Positions 42,690 through 54,964 of a DNA stretch of 64,000 bases are shown here, in pieces. Under the pieces are notes generated by a model. It saw nothing but the letters and a program-made list of their open reading frames with translations. It had not been told where the DNA came from and did not search any database. Location: contig JAHQIY010000003.1 of assembly GCA_019054805.1 (NCBI GenBank), positions 3,100,001-3,164,000 on the forward strand. Direction: 5' to 3'. Position 1 is the stretch's first letter; every line of letters begins with the position of its first letter. This DNA comes from Brachionus manjavacas (Eukaryota; Rotifera; Eurotatoria; Ploima; Brachionidae). Made by a program: the position numbers and the translations under genes.

Positions 42690-42985
42690 GAAGAAATAGC
42701 CAAGATTTTTTATCCAACTTTCATTAGGCCTCATCTGGAGTTTGCAGTGTCCACATCTAAAGAGATGTATTGATCAAATCGAAAAAGGCAACGTAAAGTA
42801 AGAAAGTCTACTTATGGCTTTAAAAATGTATGCTTTAGTGAAAGGGTGGAGAGATTAGGATGGGATCAGTGATTGTCAAAATTTAGAATTCCTAGAACTG
42901 TGATTGAAGCAAAGAATTTGAACGATTTCAATTGTTCCATGGAAACTGGAGCTGACAAAGCGCTATTCACTAATTAAACATTAAT
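42690..42985 (+). repeat. LINE reverse-transcriptase C-terminal fragment
   Basis: IAKIFYPTFIRPHLEFAVST matches the (Y)..(F/M)VRPHLEYA block of CR1/L2-type elements. It is followed by RQRKVRKSTYGF, RVERLGWD and FKIPRTVIEAKNLNDFN-like remnants in mixed frames. Truncated on both sides. Confidence 0.6.
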
Positions 42986-44034
42986 TAATATTTTCAGGAA
43001 ACCTACCATCACTTCTACTTCTATTCTAATAATTTTAGAAATTTTCTTTATAATCTAGCATTACAACATTTAAAGATAGACGCTTTTTACTAAAAGCTTT
43101 TACAATACGGACTGAAAGCTTCTAGGTAGCCTCTTTACAAAAACAAATGTAGTTTATTTTGGCTTATTTTTTAAGTAAGAGCTATAATCATTTTTTTCGT
43201 ACCTAATTTATTGTTAAAAATACATTAAATGTTCCTAAACTAATTAAATTAATAAAAGAAGAATTATTTTAACTTTGATTTTGATTTTACCATGTTATTC
43301 TTGTTTAACTCTAGAATGACCCATGTCAATTTGACACTGTCTTTTATTATGAATATGAAAAAGGGAAGCTCTATTAGACTTTTAAAAAATTTATTCTATT
43401 TGTTCATTATACTAAAATCTATAAGATCAAAATTTAAAATTTAAAATTTAGCAAGAGATTTTTCGTAAAATAGCTTTCTAAAAAAGTTTTATTTTGAGTT
43501 TGGTCTTTACAGTATTTTACGCTTAATTACGAGAAACTTGATTTTTTCTTGGCTTTTTCAAAAAAAAATTTTTTTTGATATTAGAATCTGAAATTATACT
43601 AACTATTAAAGAATTTTTAATCTATTTTGTAGAAATTTTTTTTTTAATTCTTAGACAATTCGAACAATTCACTTTAAAATTAAGAATGTACAAGCGAGAA
43701 ATCCTAAAAAATACTGACAGTTTGGTCTCATTATCTTATGCAGCAAAACCATTTGTTTCAGACTTCTTGTTAAAAGAAATATAGAACTAAAATCATATTT
43801 AGCTTGATCTACAATTCATTATGCTAGATCCAAAAAATTGTCCCAGTCACGTCATTTTCATGGCTAAATACACTTTCTCTATTCCTTTTTCTTACGTTGT
43901 TCAGTCTGCAATCAACTAGGTCCCATTCCCTCTCTTTTTTTTCACTTCATAATCTACAAGATTTTTTGTTGTTACTTTGAATTCCAAATTATTTGTGCAA
44001 AAAAAAATTATTTTTTATTCTAATAATTAGAAGT

Positions 44035-44400
44035 GTGACGAAGCTAGTCAGAGTTTGAAACTAAGACCGTATCAGGAAACCCTAATGGATTTAGACATGG
44101 AAAGTTTGGAAGATCTTAGAAAAAAAATGGTCTTATAAAGATGTTCAAAATAGTCATGAGAATATTAACTAAGTGAATGGAGTTAACTTGTCTACACGTT
44201 TGAATCTAAACCTAAGAAGAGAACATAACGTAAAACTAGCTAGAGAAATTAGTAAACTCGGCTCTTTTGGATATAACTTTTTGATAAACAGGTTGGTTTC
44301 AAAATGGAATGTCTTACCACAGTGCGTTATTGATGAAAAAACTGTCAATAGTCTTATGGCGGACATTAACAGATAAGTGCTTGGTATGGGACAAAAAAGG
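44035..44400 (+). repeat. LINE ORF2 C-terminal fragment
   Basis: The frame at 44173-44376 reads LNLNLRREHNVKLAREISKL, then SFGYNFLINRLVSKWNVLPQ and NSLMADINR, the standard ending of CR1/L2-type LINE proteins (NFF.NRVV..WN.LP..VV....VN.FK..LD). The preceding 130 bp is decayed sequence of the same element. Confidence 0.65.
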
Positions 44401-44899
44401 TAGAAAAACTGCCACAGCTCCTTTAGGGCTAAATGCCGGAAGTTGTTAATCTGAAGACAGATTTGAAATCCTCAGAATTTGTTTAGTATATATAACTTGC
44501 AATATAATTTCATTGACTTGCTGAAACTAAAGAAAATGAAACAGAGAGAGACCTTTCGAAATCGTGTGTATTTATACTGTGGTATAGTGGGATGATCAGA
44601 CTATAAATATGACTTGTTACTTTAAAAAAAAGGAGTTCACTTGTTAATTCTAAACTTATTTTAAATAAAGTGTTTTGCAAAATACTAAGCTTATCATTCA
44701 CACACTACATTGGTGGCAAAGGTTAAGCTTTTAGATTGAATTTTAAAATAAAAATAAAAAGTGGTATCAAGTGCGTTGAATAATTGATTTTAGTGGTAAG
44801 CAAAAAGTTTAGAGTTTGAGATGGTTGGAAAAGCTAAATTGTTCGATAGAAGAAATAAAAAAGCTTCTAGTTATTCATTGTTTTAGTCGATTCTGAACA

Positions 44900-45450
44900 A
44901 TAATGAAGAGAAAAGTAAAGCAAGAGATGTTTCAGCGAATAAAGTGAATAATTCTATGTTTCAATCTAGCTTATTTACCAGTGAAAAAAAAACGAGACAG
45001 GCGATTTTTAGGAAAGATCGTGGATTGATGTTTCAACGGCCTGTACTACAATACTATGAAAAAATGAAGGCATTAGGAAAAATTTTACAGTTGATCAAAA
45101 ATGGAAAAGCCAATTATTACTCAAAAAAAAAGCAGCACACGTCAGGTAAATTTAAATATATAAAAAAGGCCAAGTCCGAGTTTTTAATTTGGGTTGCTGT
45201 GATTTTGAAAGGAATCTCAGAGCCATATATCGTTGAAAGCAGCAATGTAAATATGTGGCAAGATAGATAACCCTGCAAATTTACCTGAAGCTAGACCTAT
45301 TGAAGATTTTTGGTCAAAATTGAAAGGGAAAGTTTACGAGAATGACTCGGAAGCGAAAACACTTCATCACTTGAGGCTTAGGATACTAAAATGTCTGCAT
45401 TAAAATAAGTCTAACATCTATACAGACCCTGAAGGTGGAAGGTGTCTAAA
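44900..45450 (+). pseudogene. Tc1/IS630-type transposase remnant
   Basis: The ORF at 44944-45270 includes AKSEFLIWVAVILKGISEPY IVESSNVNMW. After a stop and frame break, NPANLPEARPIEDFWSKLKG KVYEND continues to about 45410. The N-P..(P)EARPIE.FW.ILKG block with its Glu is the third catalytic segment of Tc1/IS630-type DDE transposases. The second catalytic Asp region is missing. No terminal repeats located. Confidence 0.7.
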
Positions 45451-45767
45451 TTCGGATTGACAAAATTCGAGGAAATGATATAAAAGAAAAAAGTTTCTTT
45501 AAATTCTCTTTCAAAATCACTTGGCTTAAGTCTTCATTCTTTAAAAATGAAGGAGTTATGGCTTTTTGAAAAAATTCTGGAAACTTTATTTTCACCCGTT
45601 ACTTCAGCTAAAAAAAATAAAAATTTAAAAAATTATTAAATTTTTTCAAAAATAAAAAAAACAAGAATAATAAAGATTTTTAAAAATTACTTCCGTTTTT
45701 TTGATTTTTGAATAAATTTTTATTTTAAGAAAAAATATTAAAATCTTAACATTACAAGAATATCAGT

Positions 45768-45935
45768 TACACGGGCAATAAAATTCAGTTTCATTCGGCT
45801 CTTTTTCTGATCAAAAAACAAACGGAGAAAAGAACTGTTTTTTTTCTTTTTTGTTTTGAGCCGCATTTTGTGTTATTTAATTGAGAATGGATACAATTAT
45901 TAATATTACCGGTTATACACTGCGACTATTTCCAT
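45768..45935. repeat. Dispersed repeat, copy 2 (first copy 40617-40830)
   Basis: Same block order as copy 1: ACACGGGCAATAAAATTCAG, CTGATCAAAAAACAAA, TGTGTTATTTAATTGAGAAT and TACCGGTTATACACTGCGAC. About 5.1 kb separates the copies. No coding potential here. Confidence 0.55.
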
Positions 45936-46019
45936 AGTATTCTGTTTACTTGTTTTAAGCGTTGTTTTTTTGTCAAGTGAGAGTTCTTTCAAATTATATA
46001 ACACTTGAAATAAATTGCA

Positions 46020-48285
46020 GTGATACCAGAAAAATGACTCTTAAATTCAAAATAACAATAAAATAAAATCCGTATAAATATCAATTAAACTTGTATGGGC
46101 TCTCATAATGGACTTTTGAAATTTCCTCATTATTCTGAGTAGCGATTCAATGAGACCCAGATGGACTAAATAAAACTCAAGATTGGCTAATTTTACAAGC
46201 TTGTTAATTGTTTTACAAATAAACAGAGCTTTTGTTTCCAGGCAATTCCAAATTCTGTGCTACTAAATTTTTAGACGGATCAACTATTTTTGTATTAATA
46301 CAAACCGTGGCATGGTATTGCTAGAAAATGTTTTTTTAATTAATTTATTTTTATATTTGCTTACTCAATTTTTGATTGTAAATAAAAAAAATTTAAAAGC
46401 TAACTTTTTAGTCCATTAGAAATTAATTAATATTTTTTTAAACTAATTCACTTTTGTTTTGTTGCTACAAATTTACTGAAAGCGTTTACATTGATTCTAA
46501 ACCGTGCTAAACCCTTTAGCCGAAAAACCGAAAAGTCATTTGTAAATTTTTGAGACAAAAAATAAAATATTTTATTTATCTATTAAACACATTTAGCTAT
46601 GCATTATAAAAAAAATAGATTGATTAAACTTAATGTGTGTAAAGAGTAACAGGTATGATTAATATTTTGATAAAAATCTTGAAAATCCTTGGCCGTAAAA
46701 TGATTACTTGGAATTTCTTCCTGCCAACATCTGACTTCTTAAAGATGCGATCTTAGAAAACACTTAATAACAGTTGTAAATAACACTTGAATATCAAGTT
46801 TTAACATTTAAAACATACTCTTGAGAATTTCTAAGTATCATTAGCATTAAAACCATAAAATCGCCACATAAATAAACTCATTAGAACACTCTGAGAATTC
46901 CCTACTCTCAAAATATTATTTTAAAAGATAATTTTTTAGACTTTATTAAAAACAAAATGAATTTTCAAATTGAATTTTTTTTAATCAATTAAACGAATCT
47001 AGGTAATTCGGTTAAGTGTTGTGTTCAGCACTACTAGAACAACTAGATTCTCTGAATCAGTTTTTTGTTGTTTTCTTGACAAAACCCTCAAGCTTAAAAC
47101 GCTACTAATAGATGACTTTTTTGGTTCAAATAAAAAGCCGAAACAATACGGTCAAGCTTAATTGTTTTTTTTGCTACTAAAAAAAGATCATAGTGAATCT
47201 AAACTAAGAGTCAGTAAAACAAAAAAAAACAATATCGAAGCTAAAGCTATGATTTCGTTTTCCAGTGGATAACTTTGTTGAAGCTTGGCATGCCTATGGA
47301 ATATATGAAAATGACTCAAAAAATCTATGATTTATCCTAAGAAAATGCTGATCAATTCAAAGAGTTCATCTTCAGATATTTAAATTAATCTTTGAACAAA
47401 TTTAAATAATTTTAGTGTAACATGCTTTTCATGTTATGTAAATTTAAAGATTTAAGAAACAAAAAAATGAAAAGAAATATTTTCTCCATCGATTGAAAAA
47501 TCGAATTTTAAATTCAAATTTATAAACAGACTTTTTGTAAAGTTTGTTTTTTTCAAAATTTGTAGGAAAAGTCGATCTTTTCATTATATTACATATTTGT
47601 AATCTAATATTTAAATTACTAAATTTAATTTTGAATGCTAGACACAAATACTTTTGAAATAAAAAATTTTTCTAAATATATTTTAGCATTTATAAAATTT
47701 GATTTTTTGTTAATTAAAACAGATGCATTTTTTGAAAAAAAGAACTCTAAAAATCACCTTCAAAATAGAAGAGTTGCCAAGTACTTAAGAAAAATACCCA
47801 TACCTCTTTTTGGAGTTTGGTAGCTAGACAAGACAATAATTAATATATCAAAGCATAACAAAGTACAGTTGCACATTATAAAAAAAATTCAAAAATTTAT
47901 TTTAATTAATTTGAAATATTCTTCACTCTTTGTTATTTTTGGTATGAATTAAATGGTCTTTAAAAAACAAATAGCTTAGAAGTAATTAAGCTATCGGCTG
48001 TTTGATAAATATTTGACTTAGTAAAAGACATAAAAGCTAATAAGAGAGTGCATTTGAACAATGTGGAATAAAACATAATGAAAACCGGTGATCAATTAAT
48101 GGCAAATAGATTTGTTGAAAAAAAAACTAAAAAGTAGATACAAGTTGTAGTTGTCTTGGATTTATGCTAAAACTGTGTTTTATTTCAGCTGATTTTAAAA
48201 TTTAAATGTAAAATATCTTAGTAATTTTGACGAAAAAAAATCTCCTAAATTAACCTGATCAGAAAAATTAAAGATTTTAAGTGGA
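46020..48285. other. Gene-poor AT-rich stretch
   Basis: Scattered short frames only. 47260-47380 (WITLLKLGMPMEYMKM then a stop) might be a scrap of a LINE ORF. No other recognised feature. Confidence 0.4.
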
Positions 48286-48289
48286 CATC

Positions 48290-48560
48290 TTTTTTTACTG
48301 AATTCTGCATGTGTCACCCATTAGATCATCATTCGACTACTGTTTTATAATTCTTCAATTTAGTACTTAAAAGATAAAATACAAAATACAAAAAATGCAA
48401 AATCGGGTCTTGAGAACAATAAAATATTTTACGCTAAAGACAAGTATCAAAACAATTCACAAATAGCTAAGAATCGATTCGGCCGATGACAGAACTACCA
48501 ATTTATCACCACCAAAAATACCCATGAAATAATAGGTCAAGAGATCCAGGAAATTCTTCT
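48290..48560 (+). repeat. LINE reverse-transcriptase fragment
   Basis: IRSSFDYCFIILQFST is followed after one stop by KIQKMQNRVLRTIKYFTLKT SIKTIH and RIDSADDRTTNL, the post-catalytic region of a LINE RT (LIRS.FDY...L...QNR.LR.I). Different in sequence from LINE-A to LINE-D. Truncated at both ends. Confidence 0.6.
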
Positions 48561-48784
48561 TCAAAGCTCCTAGAGTAACAACTTAAAGAACAAACCCCCT
48601 TTGATTCAATCTTTTTTACACCGAACTTATGCAGAATTTGATTTATCAATGTAAACACAATATGGCAAGTTTTTTTTCTATTTAACTTTTTTGAAATTTT
48701 GAAATTACGTTGTTTTTTTAAAACTCAATACTTAAGCATGTTAAAATTTGAAATATAATTACGTAATTATTTTTAGAATTGTAA

Positions 48785-48785
<1 letters not shown>

Positions 48786-48817
<32 letters not shown>

Positions 48818-48905
48818 GCTACGGCAAACATGCTTGCGGAGACGTCTTACTAGGAAGACATCTATGGTAGCTAGATGCATTGAAATCTAGTTACATTACA
48901 TAAAC
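48786..48905 (-). repeat. LINE-B 3' end with (TTA)n microsatellite
   Basis: (AAT)n at 48786-48812, then AAGCTACGGCAAACATGCTT GCGGAGACGTCTTACTAGGA AGACATCTATGGTAGC. The reverse complement of the LINE-B terminus shared with 371-470. No coding part retained. Confidence 0.7.
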
Positions 48906-49493
48906 AAAGCTATTAATAGTTTTCTATTTAGATATAGAAAAATCTAAAAAAAAAAAAAAAAAGTACAATACAACGAGATCGAGAACAAAAAAATCCGTAA
49001 AATACAAAAAAAAACTTGCCATATCTATTTTATTCTCCAAATTATTTTTTAAATAAATAATTTGAAAATTTATCAACAAATGCAAAAATATCTAAAAAAG
49101 TAAAAATATTCAAAAAAAAAATAAATTCTGATTGATAAAAAAAGGTTGCCAAATCTATCCGCTTAAATTGGATTTTAAAAAAATTAATGATAAAGAAAAA
49201 TCGTCATGTACCATATTTGAACATCTAGTTAACCAAGTGATTAAAAGACCGAAGTTTGGACATCTCTAATTTTAATTCTAATTCTTCGAAGTCACTCTAG
49301 CTAAACCATTCTAAAAAAAATATTTTTTGTAAAATAAATAACAAATTAAAATGTAAAAAGAGCATTCAAAAATGTAATCTTATCACAAATCAATTTTGTT
49401 CTTTAATTGTTTCTATTAAGTATGCTTGTAATTATTAAAACAACTAACTTATCCATTCCTAATTTAGACTCTCATATAAAATGTTCAAATTTT

Positions 49494-49926
49494 GACTAAG
49501 CATTTGCATTTTATTGCCCAACAAAAACACTGTAGCTGCGGTCGAGCTGATGGTTTGGAAAGTATCGTCTACACCAAAGGCTCTTTTGTAAGCGCGTAAC
49601 TACCAGACCGCCTAAGTAAAACGTAGTTACAAAGAAATCACGAAATCAGAAAGAAGCTCAAGGGAGTAGTCGTAGAATCCCAATGGCCGACACAACGTCA
49701 GTCATCACGCTTGAAACTGAAAACCTACGAGAGGTTGCAAGCAGAAACGTGGGATATTTACTGTGAAACACAGATGTAGAATCGGAACCTGGAATTATCA
49801 AGGCGCGTTCATGGATAAATACGGTTCAGAGGTGCTAGGTGTATGTGAAAGTTGCTGGACCGGATCAGACCAGATTTGGACTTAGTATTTGCATTCTTTG
49901 GCCCAAAAAAAATAATGTAGCTGCCA
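49494..49926. repeat. GC-richer island bounded by about 47-bp direct repeats
   Basis: GACTAAGCATTTGCATTTTA TTGCCCAACAAAAACACTGT AGCTGC at 49494 and GACTTAGTATTTGCATTCTT TGGCCCAAAAAAAATAATGT AGCTGC at 49877. Between them lie about 340 bp of clearly higher G+C (for example CCAATGGCCGACACAACGTC), open in no frame for long. Unknown element; two small terminal direct repeats around a non-coding body, or a partial tandem duplication. Confidence 0.55.
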
Positions 49927-49929
49927 TTT

Positions 49930-51440
49930 CTTCACTTTGGATTTGTTAACTCTGCTTTAAATTCAATCTTTGAAATTTTAGCATTACCTTCTTAAAAACA
50001 GTTATTGCTCAAGTTTTTTTGACTAAAGACAAAACTTGAATTTATTATTTTAGCTTTTTGAATTCTTTGTTTTATTTTGAAATTCACTAAAAAAAAATTG
50101 TTTACTTGAAAATTGAAAGAGAAGCTTTTAAGATTTAAATAAACATTTGAACAACAAAAAAGCAGTTATTCGGCTTAAAAAAATTTGAAACACATACCAT
50201 CGAAAAAAAATTAACTTTGACATTTTGGTCATCAGTAAATGTGAACACACTATTTGAAAGATTTATTTAAAAAAATGCTTCTAAATTTAATAATTTTATT
50301 TAATAAAATAAATTTTTTTAAAAAAATTTGTTTATTTTTTCCAAAGCGCCTATGTTCCAAAAAGTTCAAGTGTTAACTTTTTTTAATAAGAAAAAAAACA
50401 ATTCTTTTAAAAGAAGCAAATTAATCTATAATGATTTTTGGACCAAAGTGTGAACCGCTCCTACTCCTGGAAGTAATAGAACAAAAATGTATAGACTATG
50501 CTCATCGAGACGCTTTTCATCAAATTCTCCCCATGGTTATAAGCCTCAGCATTAATTAAAAAAATTTTGTTTTCAATAAATGTCTTGATAACAAGGCGAA
50601 CTAGATTCGGCTTGAATACGAATCTAATTAGATATATCTTAGAAGAAAGTTTCTCATTAGTGAAAACAATTGTTTATTATAAATGAATTGGAGCATTTAA
50701 GCCGGCCAATGCTCGGCTCAGCAGGATCGATTTGCAAAAACATCCTCTAAAAATTCAAATATTTAAATAAAATACAAATAAGATAAACAACGGATGTTGC
50801 CTCACACAGAACAAATAAAAGGTAATTCTAAATTAAATAGTGATTATACGAGTTTAAGTGTGAAGATCACAATTTCCGACTTTTCAAGTGTTTCCTAAAC
50901 TGCATTCGAATGTGTTCACATATTAGTTTTATGATCGTCTTTAGGATTCTATTTTGATCTGGCCGATTTACAAAACGCATCAACACGCTTAAGATTACTA
51001 TCAATTTAATTAAAAAATTTAATCAATAAAAAGCTAAAACTGATAAAGGAAAATTTAAAAAAAAAAAAAAAAACTATGAATGTTTTTACCCAAAAAAATT
51101 GAAAATCGCCACCGTTGTTGGACTGCTCATGCTAACTCATAGTTCGGTTTGAGTCGGTTTGATTCGGTTTGGCTCAAAAAAAAAATCTTCGTCTGGTATT
51201 TGTTACATAACTATATATCTTTTTTTAATTTCGTTTACTTTAATATTTTTTACTTTATTTTTATTTTGATTTCTATTTGAATTTATCTTGCTTTTTTATT
51301 TTTTTGTAAATATTCCGTTTTTTTTTTTCTTTTTTTAGCTCTTTTCTTCTCTTTTTTCGTATTTAAAAAAGAAAAAAAAAAAAACTTATGAGATAATAAT
51401 TTTATTTTATATTTCTTTTTTTTTGTTTTTTGAAACATTT
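49930..51440. other. AT-rich stretch; minor GGTTTGA repeats
   Basis: 51143-51175 has three tandem imperfect units of TTCGGTTTGAG. Otherwise no ORF or recognised repeat. Confidence 0.4.
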
Positions 51441-51495
51441 TATATAAGCTTGGCAAAGGAGCGAAAGCTCGAGCCAATATTTATTTATTTATTTA
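51441..51495 (-). repeat. LINE-A-type 3' tail fragment
   Basis: On the minus strand AAATAAATAAATATTGGCTC follows the stem-like CTCGAGCTTTCGCTCCTTTG; compare GAGCTTAAGCTCGG plus AAATAAAT of LINE-A. No coding remains adjacent. Confidence 0.45.
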
Positions 51496-51499
51496 AATA

Positions 51500-54150
51500 A
51501 AGACGTTTATCCAAAAGGAAAATTTTAATTTTCTTTAATATTCACTTTTCTCTAGATTTAAATATAAAATTAGAAAAAATTAATAAATTTTAAAAATAAT
51601 TTAAGGAACAGCTATAAGCTAATTGAACCGATGTCAAATTTGAAAAATGGTGAAAAACCTATTTAAGACTAATAAATTGCCTTGGATATTGTGAAATTCA
51701 AATACGAATTGAACAAGAATTCTCCCTTTTTTGATAAATTAAAATAAAAGATAATAAAATATATTAAAAATACTGCAACATATTTTTCAACACCTTTTTA
51801 ACATAAATAAAATAGGACAAAAAAATAAAACGTTAATTGATATTGATTTGATTTACAAAAAAGAAAATAAAGTTTTTATATTAGGTAAAAAAGGGATATA
51901 GTATCTTTAAATATATTTTATTTTTTATCTAAATTTTAATTTATAAAAAAAAAGAATTTTTTTTAAATTTGTATTTGAAGTTCACAACGTCATTGCTTTG
52001 TAATTTAAAAAATAATAAAAATAAAGGAAAATAAACACTTTTACATTAGAACCCAATTCTGGATACTTAACGTATGATCATTCCTGGAAAAGCAATAATA
52101 TTTGAATAATTCAAAGGAAATTTTGCGAGCTGTGTTAATTTTTTGTGAACAAAATTTATTTTTTAATTTTTAATTTATAAAAATATCTTTCTTAATAATA
52201 AATTTTTTTTTATAAAATAACATTTAAATTTAAGTTTGGATTTTGTCACCACATTTTTAAGATTGTTTAAAACCTCGTAGTCATAAATGTCCATGAGAAA
52301 ATCATCAAAAACAATCAATGATATCAATGATAATGACGACTCACAAAGTGGTAACAAATAACCTGAGCCAAATTTTTTAGCGTCTTAAGTTCCTCTAAGA
52401 TAAAAACTGAATTTGTTATTTAATAAAATCGATTTATTAGACCAAAGACTGGTTTTTATAAAACTAAATCATTTATTAGATATCTAAAACTATTCTAAAC
52501 TAAACGTTTTTTATATATTATTCTGATTCTATTTATTTTTTTAAACTTATTTACAATGAAAAATCTTTGATTATTTATATAAAACAATTAATAATTATTA
52601 AAAAGCAAAATCTAGAGGTAATATTTATTAAAAAAGACATAATCAATTTATAATTATTTTTTGAAACAATATTTTAAGTTGACACTGCAACAAAAGCTCA
52701 AAACTTGATTTCACGATTTTCGAAGATATTAAACAATTTTATGATAAACAAACTTAAGCTTTCATTTCATACGAACCTTTAAGCTTATAAATTATGAAAA
52801 CAAATTAGATTTTTTTTTGAAATATTAAAAAATGATTTTCTTTAATTTTAATAAAAAAAGTTTTATAAGGAATATATTTTAAGTTTTATTTTTATTTAGT
52901 TTTTAAAAAATTCATGTAATTATTATTATTAGTTCAACTGAAGAAATTTTAATTATACCCAATTAATTCTGTAAAGTTGAATTTTAAATTAAAGTTTTGC
53001 CTATTTAAAATTAAAAACTTTTATAAATTAGGTAATTGAAATTATAATGGAGCAAAATGGAGACTGATAAAATAAAAACCAAAAAATTAAATTAAGAAAT
53101 GATTTAATGAATTAAAAAAAATTTTTTTAACAAAAAATACAGAAAATTGCCAATTTTAAATGATCTTAAGCCAAAACAGAGTTATTAGGTTTAATGGTTT
53201 TAAAATTCTAATAAAAGAAAATCTTAATAATATTTTAATAAATTTAAAATAAAAAAAATGATAACCAGATAAAAATAAAATAACATTGATGCTTGTAACA
53301 AATTTTTTTTAGCTTTTTTCACCTATGTTTACCGTATACTGAAACTTACTTGATACCGATGCGAATCAAATCGAAGTGTCCTAAAGGGAAACCTGGAATA
53401 AATAATTTAGATTCATTAGATTTAATTAAATTCTATGAAATATCGAAAGATCTTAATAAAAATAAAAATTTTTTTTGCTAAAAAAATTTTATTTTTGAGC
53501 TGTTTCAATTAATGTTTTAATCTCTTTATCCCATTTTAAAATTTCCACACTAATTTGGTCTTACTTTATTAATCAAAACTATATTTATTTTATTAATCAA
53601 AACAGAATCTAAAATGGGTGTCGTGATTTTTTTGAGTCGAGTGTTGCACAATTATAGAAAAATCTAAAAGGTTAACTGATTAAAAGTTAAAAGAAATAAT
53701 AGTTGACATTTTAAAAATTAATTAACTGCTTTTTTTATTTAAAGATTTGAAAATTAAAAAAAAATGAATTGTTGTCACTCACCCTAAATGAAATGTAAAT
53801 ATTTGATTTTAAAACAAAATAATTTACCAAATTGATTAAAAATAATTTTTTTTAGTTTAACTTACATTAAAAAAATTCAAGAATAATTCAAATCAGCAGA
53901 AAAATTTAGATTCCAATCGCTTTAAATCGGATAATGAAGTAATTCAATTTAATTACTTTATTCATTTAAATCAATAAGTCTTATGGGGAAAAATGAAAAG
54001 AATTTCTTAAATTCTTCACTTTTAATTATTTAAAAGTTTATTTTTAAATAAGAAATTTAATAAGCTTATTTGTGACTGCTTGCCTTTATTTAATAAAGCA
54101 AAAAATTTTTAAATTATTTTTCTTATCCTGGAAACCAAACCGCATTAAAA
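51500..54150. other. Gene-poor AT-rich stretch
   Basis: No frame with protein-like composition, no RNA gene, no repeat recognised. Among the most AT-rich stretches of the window. Confidence 0.5.
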
Positions 54151-54159
54151 TTTATTTTC

Positions 54160-54209
54160 TGAAATGGAATCTTGATCTATTTTTACCAAAAGATCAAGAT
54201 TCCATTTCA
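54160..54209. repeat. Perfect 19-bp inverted repeat
   Basis: TGAAATGGAATCTTGATCT (54160-54178) and its exact complement (54191-54209), with a 12-nt loop ATTTTTACCAAA. The similarity extends imperfectly outward (AAAATTTATTTTC against GAAAA...ATTTTATT), giving a hairpin of about 80 bp. Confidence 0.8.
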
Positions 54210-54842
54210 AAAAACAAAATTTATTTTTTTATATTTTAAACATGATAAAAATGTGACACAGTAATTAAGAAACATATAAATTTAGTAAACAAAAAACAAA
54301 AAAATCTTAACATGATTTTTCCTTTAAAAATTTTAAACATAATGAAAATTTAAACCAAGACATGATAGAATAAAATGAATGGTAGAACCATTTGCTCCAT
54401 GGGAAGCGAAAGTTGGAAGAAAAAAATTTTCCATTCTAGAAAATAGATTTTTTTCAAAATTAAATAATCCTTAGATAAATAATCTTGATAAAAAAAGAAC
54501 ATACAAAAAACACAATAATTACTATATTTTTGACATTTTTTTAAACAAAATCAATAAAAATTAATTCCATTTAAAACACTTAAAAAATTGTTAGACTAAT
54601 TTTAAAATTAACAATTTTATTCACTTAATCCTTATTTTCATAATTGAAAAAAAATTTAAATAATCAATTTTTCTATCAAGTGTCATCTTTATGCTCGAGA
54701 CTGTTAATATTGACAAAATTTAGAAAAATAGATATAAAAAAATTCATATGGTTTTTTCTAAAAAATAATTTCAACAAATTTAATAAAAAAAATCTAAAGA
54801 AACAACTTAAAAACTAGCCCAAAAATCTTTCGGTCTATTGAG

Positions 54843-54960
54843 GAAGCACGCTTGCTCAAAGAGCGTAACCTGAAGTATTTTAAACTCGAATGAATCGGAA
54901 ATGAAATTTTTGGTCTGGAAAACAAAGCCAGTTTAGTTCACAGGCTCTATGAGAACTGAA
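54843..54960 (+). pseudogene. Short coding-like fragment, probable transposon relic
   Basis: One frame reads RSIEEARLLKERNLKYFKLE, stop, IGNEIFGLENKASLVHRLYE N, stop. The base composition is less AT-biased than the surroundings. The family is not recognised; LINE linker or other transposon protein is a guess. Confidence 0.35.
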
Positions 54961-54964
54961 AAAT

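Noticed and set aside
47444-47823. Overlapping short frames on both strands
   Set aside because: Phe/Lys/Asn-dominated, as expected from translated AT-rich DNA.
51283-51477. Lys-rich minus-strand frame
   Set aside because: Translation of an A/T homopolymer tract (KKEKKRAKKRKKK), not a gene.
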